This document shows, in pieces, positions 1 through 7,638 of a stretch of DNA of 35,982 nt. A program made the position numbers and the translations under genes. The notes beneath the pieces were generated by a model. It ran no database searches, was not told the origin of the DNA, and saw only the letters and a list, made by a program, of their open reading frames with translations. The first letter of the stretch is position 1, and each line of letters opens with the position of its first letter. The stretch comes from Nonomuraea aridisoli (GTDB taxonomy: Bacteria; Actinomycetota; Actinomycetes; Streptosporangiales; Streptosporangiaceae): NCBI RefSeq assembly GCF_003236395.1, contig NZ_POUD01000070.1, positions 1 through 35,982 on the forward strand, given 5' to 3'.

Positions 1-190
1 GGGCGGGTTGGGCCGGCAGCGCCCGCAGCCCGACGGTGGCGGCGAGCACGGTGACGACGACCACCGCCGCGGCGGCGAGCGCCACGAGGTTGCGCCGCCG
101 CCGCTGATGGGCCTCCATCGCCCGGGTGCCCAGGTCGCGCTCCGGCATGTCGTCGGCGATGCGGGAGAGTTCGTCTCCGAGCCAGGTCAT
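1..190 (-). CDS. Partial single-TM protein following the sigma factor
   Basis: Only the N-terminal ~63 codons are in the window; the gene continues past base 1. Its ATG (190-188) overlaps the sigma-factor stop in an ATGA arrangement, so the two are translationally coupled. The visible protein begins MTWLGDELSRIADDMPE, then a basic stretch (HQRRRR), then one hydrophobic segment rich in Ala, Val and Leu at about residues 34-53. A short acidic/amphipathic cytoplasmic N-terminus, an Arg patch and one membrane helix right after a SigE-type sigma gene are typical of the membrane-anchored partner genes (putative anti-sigma or CU044_5270-like proteins) in this position. The extracellular part is not visible, so the role is inference. 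Confidence 0.7.
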   Translation of the reverse strand, partial: MTWLGDELSRIADDMPERDLGTRAMEAHQRRRRNLVALAAAAVVVVTVLAATVGLRALPAQPA

Positions 191-720
191 CGGCGTGCCC
201 CCTCGCTGCGGGCCGGGTCGTCCAGTACGGGCAGTCGCGGCGCCAGCTCCGGCGCCAGCGCGCGCAACCGGGCCAGGGCGTGGTGCGTCTGGCTCTTCAC
301 GGTGCCGACGGAGCAGCCCAGCAAATCGGCGACGTCGCGTTCGGTGCGGTCCTCGTAGAAGCGCAGCACGATCACCGCGCGCTGCTTGGGCGTCAGCCGC
401 ATCAGCGCCTGGCGCAGCATGATCCGCAGGACAGCGGAGTCCTCGGTCGAGTAGGCGCGGTCGGGCGGCTCGGCACTCGGCACCTCGTCGGAGTCACGGC
501 GCCGCCGCCACGAGATGTACTGGTTCACCATGGCCTTGCGCGCGTAGGCGTCGAGGTTGTCGACGTGACGTAACCTCGACCACCGGCCGATCATGCGGAC
601 CAGCACGCTCTGCAGGAGGTCCTCGGCGCGGTGGACCTCGCCGGTGAGCAGGTAGGCCAGGCGCAGCAGCGGGCGCTGGTGGGCGTCCACGAACGCCCGG
701 AAGCCGGCATCGCGATCCAA
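187..720 (-). CDS. SigE-family RNA polymerase sigma factor (ECF type)
   Basis: A 177-aa ECF sigma factor of the actinobacterial SigE family. Region 2 lies at about residues 14-80 (RLAYLLTG, EDLLQSVLVR, then RKAMVNQYISWRRRR) and region 4 at about 115-160 (LTPKQRAVIVLRFYED followed by the helix-turn-helix DVADLLGCSVGTVKSQ). The start is placed at TTG 720-718 because AGGAGAG lies just upstream and the protein then has the usual length; the open frame runs further upstream but reads as nonsense. The gene overlaps its downstream membrane-protein partner by 4 bp. A candidate self-type promoter lies about 30 bp upstream. It should direct core polymerase to a small regulon; the inducing signal cannot be read from the sequence. 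Confidence 0.93.
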   Translation of the reverse strand: MDRDAGFRAFVDAHQRPLLRLAYLLTGEVHRAEDLLQSVLVRMIGRWSRLRHVDNLDAYARKAMVNQYISWRRRRDSDEVPSAEPPDRAYSTEDSAVLRIMLRQALMRLTPKQRAVIVLRFYEDRTERDVADLLGCSVGTVKSQTHHALARLRALAPELAPRLPVLDDPARSEGARR

Positions 721-747
721 CGTCTCTCCTCTGGTCGGTAACCTCCA

Positions 748-774
748 GACGCGATGGGTCCGGCGAAAGGTTGG
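748..774 (-). promoter_or_regulatory. Candidate ECF-type promoter of the sigma gene
   Basis: On the minus strand an AACC-type -35 (769-772) is separated by 17 bp from CGTC (748-751). That resembles the AAC/CGT promoters recognised by ECF sigma factors and is consistent with autoregulation. The leader to the TTG start would be about 25 nt. Confidence 0.35.
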
Positions 775-795
775 CGCCTCCGGCGCGCGATCGTC

Positions 796-1070
796 TAATG
801 AGCGCGGGTGCCCCGCTCCGGCCGGGCGTCTCCCGGACCGGCGTGCCGTCCACGCGCGACAGCCGCCGACCCTCCGCCGTGCGGACCGCCTCGTAGCGGA
901 AGCGCTCGCTGAGCGTGCGGCGCGGCTCCGAGGCCGGCCGCCCTTCGGGCGCGGCTCCGCGCGCACGCCGACGCGGTCGCCGTCCACCTCGACCAGCGCG
1001 TTGTGGACGAAGTGCTGCACCCGCTGATCGGGCGCGTGGTTCCAGAGGCTGGCACAGCGACCATGGTCAC
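796..1070 (-). pseudogene. Remnant of a small (SnoaL-like?) protein gene, frameshifted
   Basis: Two minus-strand frames carry protein-like text. At about 960-1060 one reads RVQHFVHNALVEVDGDRVGV; at about 800-900, in another frame, LSERFRYEAVRTAEG is followed by RLSRVDGTPVRETPGRS. The first phrase resembles the core of SnoaL/NTF2-like proteins. There is no uninterrupted frame, no start and no ribosome site, so at best this is debris of a decayed gene with a frameshift near 910-960. The family assignment is weak. Confidence 0.35.
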
Positions 1071-1126
1071 GTCGGGGACCGTCTTCAGCCCGCCCAGCCC
1101 CCTTCGCTTGTCCGAGTCGCCGGCGA

Positions 1127-1393
1127 GTGCCTGGGCTGCGCCGGGGTGAGGTGGTCGTGCTGCGCTGGAAGGACGTTGACCTGAACGCCGGGACCGCTGG
1201 GATGCACTGGCAGATCACCCAGCTGGGCTGGGAGCCGGTACAGGGCAGGCCGAAGACCGAGGCCGGCGACCGCACCATCGCGCTGGACGAGGACACCATT
1301 ACCGCGCTGCGCGCCCACCGCAGACGCACCGAAAAGACCCTCACCAGGACGGTCTCCGAGCGGTACAAGAGCCGTGGGCGAGATCGGTGGTGA
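1127..1393 (+). pseudogene. Tyrosine recombinase (integrase) fragment
   Basis: The frame begins inside the catalytic domain with GLRRGEVVVLRWKDVDL, the Arg-I box of phage-type tyrosine recombinases (catalytic Arg in LRRGE), and continues through a plausible beta-hairpin segment (GDRTIALDEDTITALRAHR). It then stops. The N-terminal SAM-like/core-binding domain and the whole C-terminal H-x-x-R...Y catalytic part are missing, so it cannot be active. It is one of two integrase remnants in the window; the other is at 11150-12070. It marks past integration near the sigma-factor locus. Confidence 0.7.
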
Positions 1394-1739
1394 ACCTCAT
1401 CGAGACCGGACTACTGACGAGCCCGGACGTACTGCCGAGCCTGCCCCGCCTCCACAGAGGACGCCTGACCACTCCACCAACGATTACCCGGCGTTACATT
1501 TCGTCCGGTCGTTTCGACCCGAGCGGTGGGCCGAGCTGGGTGTCTCAGGGACCGGCCGAGGGCGGAGGCGCGGGCGGCCGAGGGCGCTGCACACCATGCC
1601 GGGCGTGCAGTTCGGGTTGCATGGTCGCAGAATCATCGCAGCAGCGGCTGGACCAAGGTACGTGCCGGTCGAGTTCCCAGGCCACGACGGCGACCTGTGA
1701 ACCCACGACGGTCGGCCGTACGGCTCGTGTCCGCTTGTG
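1394..1739. other. Gene-free stretch
   Basis: I see no convincing coding frame, RNA or repeat between the integrase fragment and the SDR stop. The open frames here are long only because of GC bias and have no family resemblance. Confidence 0.5.
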
Positions 1740-2705
1740 TCACAGCGGGAACGTGACGCCGGTCAGTTCCTCCGACACGCTCCACAACCGCCGCTGGGCG
1801 GCCTGGTCGTGCGACCGCGCGGTCGACCGGACCACCTTGGGGTGTCCCCGGCTCTCGGCGAGCCCGTCCGGACCGTAGTACTGGCCGCCCTGGACGGAGG
1901 GGTCGACCGCGGCGCGCAGAGTGGGCAGTGCCCCCATGTGCGCCGGCTGGATGAGCAAGGGCCGTACGACGGCGAAGACCGCGCGGTGGAGCCTGGACGA
2001 ACCCGACACCGCCCGTCTCGATCCGCCGGTGTCGGATCCTCCGGGGTGTGCCGCGACCGCGATCGTCTGGCTCCGGCCGGACAGCCTGCGTTGCAGGTCG
2101 TAGGTGAACATCAGGTTGGCGAGTTTCGACCGTCCGTACGCGGCGGTGCGGTCGTACGTCTCGTGCCTCCAGTTGAGGTCGTCGAGATTCATGGTGCCGG
2201 CCTGGCGGTGAGCCGCGCTGGCGACGGTCACCACGCGCGAGCCCGGCACCGGCAGCATCATGTCGAGCAGGAGTCCGGTGAGGGCGAAGTGCCCCAGGTG
2301 GTTGACGCCGATCTGGAGCTCGAACCCGTCCGCGGTGGTGCCGTACGGGGTGTACATCACGCCGGCGTTGTTGATCAGAAGGTCGATTCCGGAGCGAGTC
2401 GCGTGCAGTTCTTCGGCCGCCGACCGGATGGAGGCGAGCGAGGCCAAATCGAGACGCAGCACCGACACGTCCGCGCCGGAGACGTCGGCGGCGATCCGCG
2501 CGGCGGCCCGCTTGCCCCGGTCGGCGTCCCGGACCGCCATGATCACCGATGCTCCGCACCCGGCGAGCACCCTCGCCGTCTCGAACCCTATGCCGGTGTT
2601 GGCACCGGTGATCACGGCGACCCGGCCCTGCTGGTCCGGGACGTCGTGCGCGGTCCACCGCGCTCGTGCCATGGTTTCCCCCACGAGTTTCGAAGTGATC
2701 GTCAC
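1740..2705 (-). CDS. Short-chain dehydrogenase/reductase (SDR), retinol-dehydrogenase-like
   Basis: A 321-aa classical SDR. The Rossmann glycine motif TGANTGIG is at residues 33-40, NNAG at 112-115, and the catalytic Ser163, Tyr190 and Lys194 (YGRSK) are all present, so NAD(P)-dependent oxidoreductase activity is expected. The long C-terminus resembles the RDH/WW-oxidoreductase-like branch common in actinobacteria; the substrate is unknown. The start used is GTG 2705, which overlaps the stop of the upstream LLM gene (GTGA) and implies translational coupling. An internal ATG at 2672, preceded by GGGGG, would give a 310-aa protein that keeps every motif. Confidence 0.93.
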   Translation of the reverse strand: MTITSKLVGETMARARWTAHDVPDQQGRVAVITGANTGIGFETARVLAGCGASVIMAVRDADRGKRAAARIAADVSGADVSVLRLDLASLASIRSAAEELHATRSGIDLLINNAGVMYTPYGTTADGFELQIGVNHLGHFALTGLLLDMMLPVPGSRVVTVASAAHRQAGTMNLDDLNWRHETYDRTAAYGRSKLANLMFTYDLQRRLSGRSQTIAVAAHPGGSDTGGSRRAVSGSSRLHRAVFAVVRPLLIQPAHMGALPTLRAAVDPSVQGGQYYGPDGLAESRGHPKVVRSTARSHDQAAQRRLWSVSEELTGVTFPL

Positions 2706-3619
2706 GCGTCGTACCGGCCGCGATGTGCTCGCGCGAGATCAGCCAGCAGTGTGACCGTGCGGTCATGGTCCTCCGGGAGACCGGCGGGGAAGACGATCAG
2801 TTCGGTCGCCCCGGCGTCGGCATACTGGCGCACCATCTTCTCGACGGCCGTCTCGTCCCCGGTGACGAGCGTGTCGGCCGGGCTCGCGGAGCCCTGGCGG
2901 TCGAGCAGAGACCGGAACGTGGGCATGGCCGCAGCCTGGCGGAAGTCGGCGTCGACGCGTGCGCGCGTGCCGTCCACGTCGGAGGTCACGGACACGAGCA
3001 GGCCGACGGTGATGCGCGGCGCGGGGCGCCCCGCCGCCGCACCGGTAACGGCCGGAACCACGACGTCGCCGGTGAATCGGGGCGTCGCCCACATGGTGAG
3101 CGCACCGTCGGCGCGTTCGCCCGCGAGGGCCAGCATGCGTGGCCCGTTCGCGGCGAGCAGGAGGGACGGCGGGGCCACTCCGGGCACGGTGACGCCGCCG
3201 GCCGCGGTGACCGCCTCGCCGCGGACGTCCACCTGTTCGCCTCGCAGGACAGGGCCCAGGACGTCCAGGATCTCCCGCGCGTGCCGCACGGGTGGCCGCC
3301 AGGTCAGGCCGTACCGGTTCTCGACGAGCGGGGCGTGGCCGTGCCCGATGCCGAGCGTCAGTCGCCCGCCCGTGGCGGCCTGGGTGGTCAGCGCCTGGGC
3401 GGCGAGGGCGAGAGGATGCCGGGGGTACATCCCCATGACCGAGGTGGCCACGTCGATGCCTGGCGCGCGGTCCCCCAGCGCGGCGAACACGGTCAGCGGA
3501 TCCCATTCGCCGTGCTCGCCGAGCCAGAATCGCGCGAAGCCGTTCGCCGCCGCGTGCTCTATTCGGCTCAGCAGTTCGGTGATGGGCATGGCGCCGTGGC
3601 TGGACAGTCCGATGTGCAT
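2702..3619 (-). CDS. LLM-class (F420-dependent-type) flavin oxidoreductase
   Basis: A 305-aa TIM-barrel protein of the bacterial luciferase-like superfamily. Visible family features are the N-terminal MHIGLSSHG strand, FWLGEHGEWDPLTVFAALGD, the SVMGMYPRHPLALA segment, GRLTLGIGHGHAPLVE, and AANGPRMLALAGERADGALT near the cofactor site. In actinobacteria such proteins usually use coenzyme F420, sometimes FMN; the sequence alone does not decide this. It is the first gene of a two-gene operon with the SDR and is divergent from a LysR-type regulator 84 bp away, which probably controls the pair. The substrate is not identifiable. Confidence 0.92.
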   Translation of the reverse strand: MHIGLSSHGAMPITELLSRIEHAAANGFARFWLGEHGEWDPLTVFAALGDRAPGIDVATSVMGMYPRHPLALAAQALTTQAATGGRLTLGIGHGHAPLVENRYGLTWRPPVRHAREILDVLGPVLRGEQVDVRGEAVTAAGGVTVPGVAPPSLLLAANGPRMLALAGERADGALTMWATPRFTGDVVVPAVTGAAAGRPAPRITVGLLVSVTSDVDGTRARVDADFRQAAAMPTFRSLLDRQGSASPADTLVTGDETAVEKMVRQYADAGATELIVFPAGLPEDHDRTVTLLADLARAHRGRYDA

Positions 3620-3664
3620 ACGGCCAGTTCACCCTGGCTGCCGAGCCCGGAACAATGGCCGAAT

Positions 3665-3700
3665 ACACTCTCCAGCGATAAGCGATCCTGATCGGAGTGT
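3665..3700. promoter_or_regulatory. Candidate LysR operator between LLM and LysR genes
   Basis: Nested dyad in the 84-bp divergent intergenic region: an inner perfect repeat CGATC-CT-GATCG (3683-3694) inside outer arms ACACTC (3665-3670) and GAGTGT (3695-3700). It ends 3 bp before the LysR start. Its position fits autoregulation plus control of the divergent operon. Confidence 0.4.
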
Positions 3701-3703
3701 CCA

Positions 3704-4591
3704 GTGGAGCTGCGGCAACTGAGCTACTTCGTGGCAGTCGCCGAGGAGCTGCACTTCGGCAAGGCCGCCGCTCGGCTCGGCGTGGCACAGCCCGCGGTGA
3801 GCCAGCAGGTCGCACGGTTGGAGCGGGAGCTCGGGGTGGGTCTGCTGACCCGTACCTCCCGCCGGGTCGCCCTCACCTCCGAGGGCGTCCGTCTGCTGGC
3901 GGAGGCACGCGCCGCGCTGGCGGCCGCAGACCGGGTACGTGACCTCGCCGCCGAACTCGCACAGGGCCGGACGGGCATGCTGCGGATCGGGACGAGCCCC
4001 GGGTTGGGGGACCGGCTGCCGCGCGGGCTCGCCGCGCTGCGCGCCCGGGCACCCGGCGTCGACCTGATCCTGGTCGACGGCACCGGCCCGGCACACGGGG
4101 CCGCGGTCGCGTCAGGGGAGTTGGACGCGGCCGTCGTCCGCGGTGACGTCGACGCGGGCCGGGTGCGTGCCACACCGCTCGGCGAGGATTCCTGCTCCGT
4201 CGTCCTGCCCGCGAATCATCCCGCCGCCGACGGCGACGCGGTACGGATCGAGCAGCTCGCCGATCTACTGCTGCGCCTGCCCTCTCGTGGCATGGATCGG
4301 TCGCTGCACGACGCGGTGCTCGCCCGGTGCGCCGAGGCTGACGTGCTGGTCCGTCGTGGTCGCGAGGTCACCTCGATCGAGGATGCCGCGCTGGAGATCG
4401 GCGCGAGCGCTGGCGCGTGGACCGTGCTCCCGACGCCGCTGGTCGAGGCGGCGGCGTGCGGGCACACGTTCGGGGCGTCCACGGTCGCGGTGCGGCCCCT
4501 CGATCCTCCGCTGCGCCTGCTCGTCCGGCTGCTGGTCTCTGCCGAGAAGCCCCCGGCATGCGCCCAGGCCCTCGCCGACGCCTTCCGCTGA
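3704..4591 (+). CDS. LysR-family transcriptional regulator
   Basis: A 295-aa LTTR. The winged helix-turn-helix occupies residues 1-60 (MELRQLSYFVAVAEELHFGKAA, then VAQPAVSQQVARLERELGV and LLTRTSRRVALTSEG), followed by the linker helix and a periplasmic-binding-fold effector domain (about 90-290). Length and domain order are normal for the family. It starts at GTG 3704 and is transcribed away from the LLM-SDR operon, the classic arrangement of an LTTR and its target. The nested inverted repeat just upstream is the candidate binding site. The effector is unknown. Confidence 0.95.
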   Translation: MELRQLSYFVAVAEELHFGKAAARLGVAQPAVSQQVARLERELGVGLLTRTSRRVALTSEGVRLLAEARAALAAADRVRDLAAELAQGRTGMLRIGTSPGLGDRLPRGLAALRARAPGVDLILVDGTGPAHGAAVASGELDAAVVRGDVDAGRVRATPLGEDSCSVVLPANHPAADGDAVRIEQLADLLLRLPSRGMDRSLHDAVLARCAEADVLVRRGREVTSIEDAALEIGASAGAWTVLPTPLVEAAACGHTFGASTVAVRPLDPPLRLLVRLLVSAEKPPACAQALADAFR

Positions 4592-4725
4592 CCGGTCCGG
4601 AGGTACACGCGATTGCGTTTGCACAGGTCGCAGCCACCCGTTCGTCAGCCATGCCTTCTACGTCGAGGCGTTTCCGGCTCAAGGCACCGGTAGGCCGTGT
4701 CGGCCTCCTGAACGCACCTGGGATG
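4592..4725. other. Spacer after the LysR gene
   Basis: I see no gene or clear hairpin here. Together with the degenerate block at 4726-5056, it separates the LysR gene from the MBL hydrolase. Confidence 0.4.
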
Positions 4726-4890
4726 TCAGGCAGGCCTCGCGGGTTGTTCCTGGCCCTCCGGTGCCGGGGTGGTCAGGGTGTCTATTTCCTCCGCACCCAA
4801 GTGGAGGTCATGAGCCATGAGGTTCTGTTTGAGGTGGCGCAGGCCGGTCGGGACGGGTATCGCCGAAGAGCCGGCGTTCGGCCTGCGTGG
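4726..4890 (-). pseudogene. C-terminal remnant of an aldo/keto reductase
   Basis: One minus-strand frame ending at the stop 4728-4726 reads SSAIPVPTGLRHLKQNLMAH, then DLHLGAEEIDTLTTPAPEGQ. This is the characteristic end of aldo/keto reductases: the IPG-like cofactor-phosphate loop, HL..NL helix, and EEI..L helix. Upstream the frame loses resemblance, and no (beta/alpha)8 barrel or catalytic Asp-Tyr-Lys-His tetrad is present. It is therefore a truncated remnant. It sits just downstream of the MBL-fold gene on the same strand. The rest of the stretch up to 5056 holds nothing recognisable. Confidence 0.5.
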
Positions 4891-5056
4891 CATGCTCCAC
4901 GGTGGTCCCAGCAGGCGTACCCGGTTGGCGGCGCACCGGGCCCCGGTCGGGGTATTCGAGGCCGCGGTGAGGGACGAAGGTGTACACCCGGCCGTGGCTG
5001 AAGCGCCAGGAGGTTCCAGTCTTGCTTACCAGCTGGGATACCGGCCCTTGGGCCTC

Positions 5057-5764
5057 TCAGCCGTTTCTGACCGCCTTGCTCACCTGGGATGGTGAGGTGC
5101 GCCAGGGGGCGCCATGGCCGGGGAGCACCCAGGATGCCGGCAGTCCGGCGATCCGGTCGAGGGAGGAGAGTGCTTCGGCGGGGTCGTCGGTGAAGGGTGC
5201 GGGCTGGGGGCCTTCGCGCCCGGTGAGGACGTGCCGCGTGGTGAGGGCGTCGCCGACGAAGACCGCGTCGGCGAGCGGGACGTGCACCGCCACGCTTCCC
5301 GGAGAGTGCCCCGGCATGCCCACGATCACCGGATTGCCCGGCAGGTCCAGGACGTCGCCATCGCCGATCTCGGTGACTTCGCCGACATAGCGGGTGCGCA
5401 GACCGTCCTTGCGGATGGAGTAACCGAAGAATCCGAGCGTCGGGCCGAGACGCATGGGGCCGAACGCGACCTTGGGCTTGTCTCCCGTGCGGGTGCGGAC
5501 GGCGTCGGCGGCATGCACGAACACCGGTACGCCGTGTGCGCTTCGTAGGCGTTCGGCGAAGCCGATGTGGTCGGAGTCGCCGTGGGTCAGTACGAGTCCG
5601 CGGATGTCGTCGACGGACTTGCCCAGGAAGCGGAGTTCGCGCTGCAGATCCCGCCAGTGGCCGGGCAGCCCCGCGTCGATGAGCGTGATGCCCTCGGGGG
5701 TGTCGACGAGGTAGCACGCCACGAGATCGTTACCCAGGCGGTGCAGATGCGGTGCTATTTGCAT
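5057..5764 (-). CDS. MBL-fold metallo-hydrolase
   Basis: A 235-aa metallo-beta-lactamase-fold hydrolase. The metal motif is THGDSDHIG at residues 60-68, in which the second His of the usual HxHxDH is replaced by Asp (H61-G-D63-S-D65-H66), a variant also found in other members. Further ligands lie in MPGHSPGS (about 150-157) and the FVGDALTT strand, and the terminal LPGHG motif is present. It belongs to the small glyoxalase-II/quorum-quencher-like group, but the substrate cannot be assigned. It starts at ATG 5764 after a purine-rich leader and appears monocistronic. Confidence 0.92.
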   Translation of the reverse strand: MQIAPHLHRLGNDLVACYLVDTPEGITLIDAGLPGHWRDLQRELRFLGKSVDDIRGLVLTHGDSDHIGFAERLRSAHGVPVFVHAADAVRTRTGDKPKVAFGPMRLGPTLGFFGYSIRKDGLRTRYVGEVTEIGDGDVLDLPGNPVIVGMPGHSPGSVAVHVPLADAVFVGDALTTRHVLTGREGPQPAPFTDDPAEALSSLDRIAGLPASWVLPGHGAPWRTSPSQVSKAVRNG

Positions 5765-5936
5765 GGGGCTTCTTTCGGGGGCGGTGGAACGTGTCTTGGT
5801 AGACGGCCGTCATGGTCTGGGGTTGATCCCGGCAGTGCGCCCGGAGTTTGTGACACCGCGCATGGTCGATGTGTCAGTGGGGCGGTGAGCGCGGGGACGT
5901 TGGGGCTCAATCGTGCTCCCCCGTGTTGCTAAGTGT
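5765..5936. other. Spacer upstream of the MBL gene
   Basis: No gene seen. It should contain the promoter of the MBL-fold gene, which I cannot assign. Confidence 0.4.
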
Positions 5937-6029
5937 CGTCGCGCGTGGCGGGCAGCAGCGCCACGGCGTCGTCGGACGCGGTGTCGGTGTCCACGATCAG
6001 TTTCATCAGGGCTCCGTGACAGGACTGTT

Positions 6030-6043
6030 TCTAAACGTTTAGA
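6030..6043. promoter_or_regulatory. LacI-type operator, duplicate copy
   Basis: Perfect palindrome TCTAAACGTTTAGA, identical to the operator at 7531-7544 and lying in the duplicated block. The central CG fits LacI/GalR-family sites. It could act as an auxiliary operator about 1.5 kb from the main one. Confidence 0.7.
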
Positions 6044-6103
6044 CCAGGTGTTGGAATGCAACGATGGCGGCCGCGCACGCAAGCTGTCAAGGAGGGAGCG
6101 GGC

Positions 6104-6172
6104 ATGGCGATGATGATGGCCGACGTGGTCCGCCGCGCCGGGACCTCGATCGCCGTGGTGGGCTATGTCTGA
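6104..6172 (+). pseudogene. Truncated LacI repressor N-terminus (duplicate)
   Basis: A 22-codon stub preceded by an intact AAGGAGGGA ribosome site. It matches the first helix-turn-helix residues of the repressor at 6405-7472 (ADVxRRAGTSIAVV) and then meets TGA. The following ~30 bases still resemble the original in another frame, so a 1-nt deletion explains the stop. Confidence 0.75.
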
Positions 6173-6205
6173 ACGGCGGCGGCCGCTCGCGGCCCACGTG
6201 CGCGA

Positions 6206-6404
6206 ACCTGTCAGCGCCGCCCGCGGGTGAGCACGGCAGCACCTCGCGACGGCCAACGGAGACGAGAGCGTGTACGCCGATCCCCGGCGTGGCGCCCTCG
6301 ACCGAACCGGTCCCTGCCAGCTGGTGTTCCGGCACCATGCTCACCCGGCCGCCCGATTTCCGGCTGGACGGCTCGCCCGGCGACCCGCGCTGGAAACGCG
6401 GTGA
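6206..6404. other. Spacer between the duplicated block and the LacI stop
   Basis: No gene, RNA or clear terminator recognised. Confidence 0.4.
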
Positions 6405-7472
6405 CTACCTGCGGTGCCCGTCCGGTTCGGCTCCGCGTGAACCGGCATCGCGCTCGACCACCAGGGGCGCCGCCTCGAGCTGGGTGTCCATCGCTTCGGC
6501 CCCGGGGAAGCCCGGGTGGGGGCAGCCGCAGCTCCGCCGGATCGCGAGCGTGGCCGTCGGAGGGGTGCCAGGCGCGGGCTCGCCGAGCAGGTGGCGTACG
6601 GCCCGGCGGGCCATCTCGGCGAGCGGCTGTTCCACTGTGGTGAGCGGCGGCACGGTGAACCCGGTCTCCGGGCTGCCGTCGCAGCTGATCAGGGCGAGCC
6701 TGCCGGGCACCTCGACGCCCGCCGCGCCGCAGCCGGCGAGCACGCCGACGGCCTGTTCGTCGGTCGCCGCGACCAGCGCCCTCGGCACGGTCTCCAGCCC
6801 GGCCACGAGGCGGGCGGCGGCGGCCCGGCCGTACTCGGAACGCAGCAGCCCGCCCGGCACGCCGGTCGCTCGCCAGGCCGCGACGCGGTCGCCCACGGGT
6901 CCCTCGTCGGTGGGGCCGGCCAGGAAGTCGACCCGGTCGTGCCCGTGCCCGCGCAGGTGGGCGACCGCCGCGGCGACCCCGGCGGCGTTGTCGGCGGCCA
7001 CGAGCGTCGTGTCCGAGCCGGGCGGCCGATGGTGGACGTGCACGAGCGGGACGCCGCTCTCGGCCGCGAGGCAGGCCGGGTCGTCGGCGCCCGGGGCCGA
7101 GACGACGATCAGGCCGTCGACCTGCGCGCCCAGCAGGGCGTCGATCACGGCGGCCTGGCGCTGCCCGTTGTAGCCCGAGTTCGCCGCGACCATCAGCTTG
7201 CCGGCGGCGGTGAGGGCCTCCTCCAGCCGCTGACCGAGGGCCGCGAAGTAGGGGTTGACCGTGTCGGGAAGCACGACGCCGACCAGGCCGGAGGAGCCAG
7301 AGCGCAGCGCGGCGGCCACCCGGTTGTGCCGGTACCCGAGCTCCGCCGCGGCGGCGATGACACGTTCCCGCGTGCGCGCCGCGACGGGCCGCGGCCCGTC
7401 GTTCACGACGTAGCTCACCACCGCGATCGAGGTCCCGGCGCGGCGGGCCACGTCGGCCATCGTCACCGCCAT
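6405..7472 (-). CDS. LacI-family transcriptional repressor of the nucleoside operon
   Basis: A 355-aa LacI/GalR repressor. The N-terminal helix-turn-helix reads VTMADVARRAGTSIAVVSYV, followed by the hinge (ERVIAAAAELGYRHN) and a periplasmic-binding-type effector domain (GLVGVVLPDTVNPYF, the central LIVVSAPG, LISCDGSPETGF). The start chosen is ATG 7472, 6 bp after AGGAGGGA; a GTG two codons upstream is less well spaced. The C-terminus runs ~25 residues past the usual end (AIRRSCGCPHPG), possibly through loss of the original stop. It is divergent from the nucleoside hydrolase-adenosine deaminase operon, with one palindromic operator in the 96-bp gap, so it probably represses both directions and is induced by a nucleoside or ribose derivative (inference). 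Confidence 0.95.
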   Translation of the reverse strand: MAVTMADVARRAGTSIAVVSYVVNDGPRPVAARTRERVIAAAAELGYRHNRVAAALRSGSSGLVGVVLPDTVNPYFAALGQRLEEALTAAGKLMVAANSGYNGQRQAAVIDALLGAQVDGLIVVSAPGADDPACLAAESGVPLVHVHHRPPGSDTTLVAADNAAGVAAAVAHLRGHGHDRVDFLAGPTDEGPVGDRVAAWRATGVPGGLLRSEYGRAAAARLVAGLETVPRALVAATDEQAVGVLAGCGAAGVEVPGRLALISCDGSPETGFTVPPLTTVEQPLAEMARRAVRHLLGEPAPGTPPTATLAIRRSCGCPHPGFPGAEAMDTQLEAAPLVVERDAGSRGAEPDGHRR

Positions 7473-7638
7473 GCCCACTCCCTCCTTGACAGCTCACGTG
7501 CGCGGCCACCATTCTTGCACCCGACACGATTCTAAACGTTTAGACACCTCTCCTTTCACGGAGCCCTGATGAAACTGATCGTGGACACCGACACCGCGTC
7601 CGACGACGCCGTGGCGCTGCTGCTCGCCGCGCGCGACG
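7361..7638. repeat. Source region of the inverted duplication
   Basis: The original of the inverted copy at 5937-6205. It covers the first ~37 codons of LacI, the divergent promoter with its operator, and the first ~23 codons of the nucleoside hydrolase. Identity is highest over the nucleoside-hydrolase side. Confidence 0.8.
7531..7544. promoter_or_regulatory. LacI-type operator in the divergent promoter
   Basis: Perfect 14-bp palindrome TCTAAACGTTTAGA located 24 bp upstream of the nucleoside hydrolase start and 58 bp upstream of the lacI start. A TTGCAC hexamer at 7515-7520 could be the -35 of the operon, placing the operator over the -10. The second identical site is at 6030-6043. Confidence 0.75.

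Larger units (their letters stand above)
5937..6205. repeat. Inverted partial copy of the LacI/nucleoside-hydrolase control region
   Basis: This ~270-bp block is a second copy, in inverted orientation, of 7361-7638. Its minus strand (6006 down to ~5937) encodes the first ~22 residues of the nucleoside hydrolase (MKLIVDTDTASDDAVALL), nearly base-identical to the genuine gene, before a premature stop. Its plus strand (6104-6171) encodes a 22-residue start of the LacI repressor (MAMMMADVVRRAGTSIAVV), ending at a stop caused by loss of one base relative to the original. The 14-bp operator and the AAGGAGGGA ribosome site are kept. Neither stub can make a functional protein. It is a decayed duplication, not a new gene pair. 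Confidence 0.85.

Noticed and set aside
187..1368. 393-codon extension of the sigma factor
   Set aside because: The N-terminal ~215 codons are antisense/intergenic nonsense; the TTG at 720 with AGGAGAG gives the normal 177-aa SigE-family protein.
1737..3722. 661-codon open frame on the plus strand
   Set aside because: Antisense to the clearly recognisable SDR and LLM genes; the product is compositionally skewed and lacks any motif.
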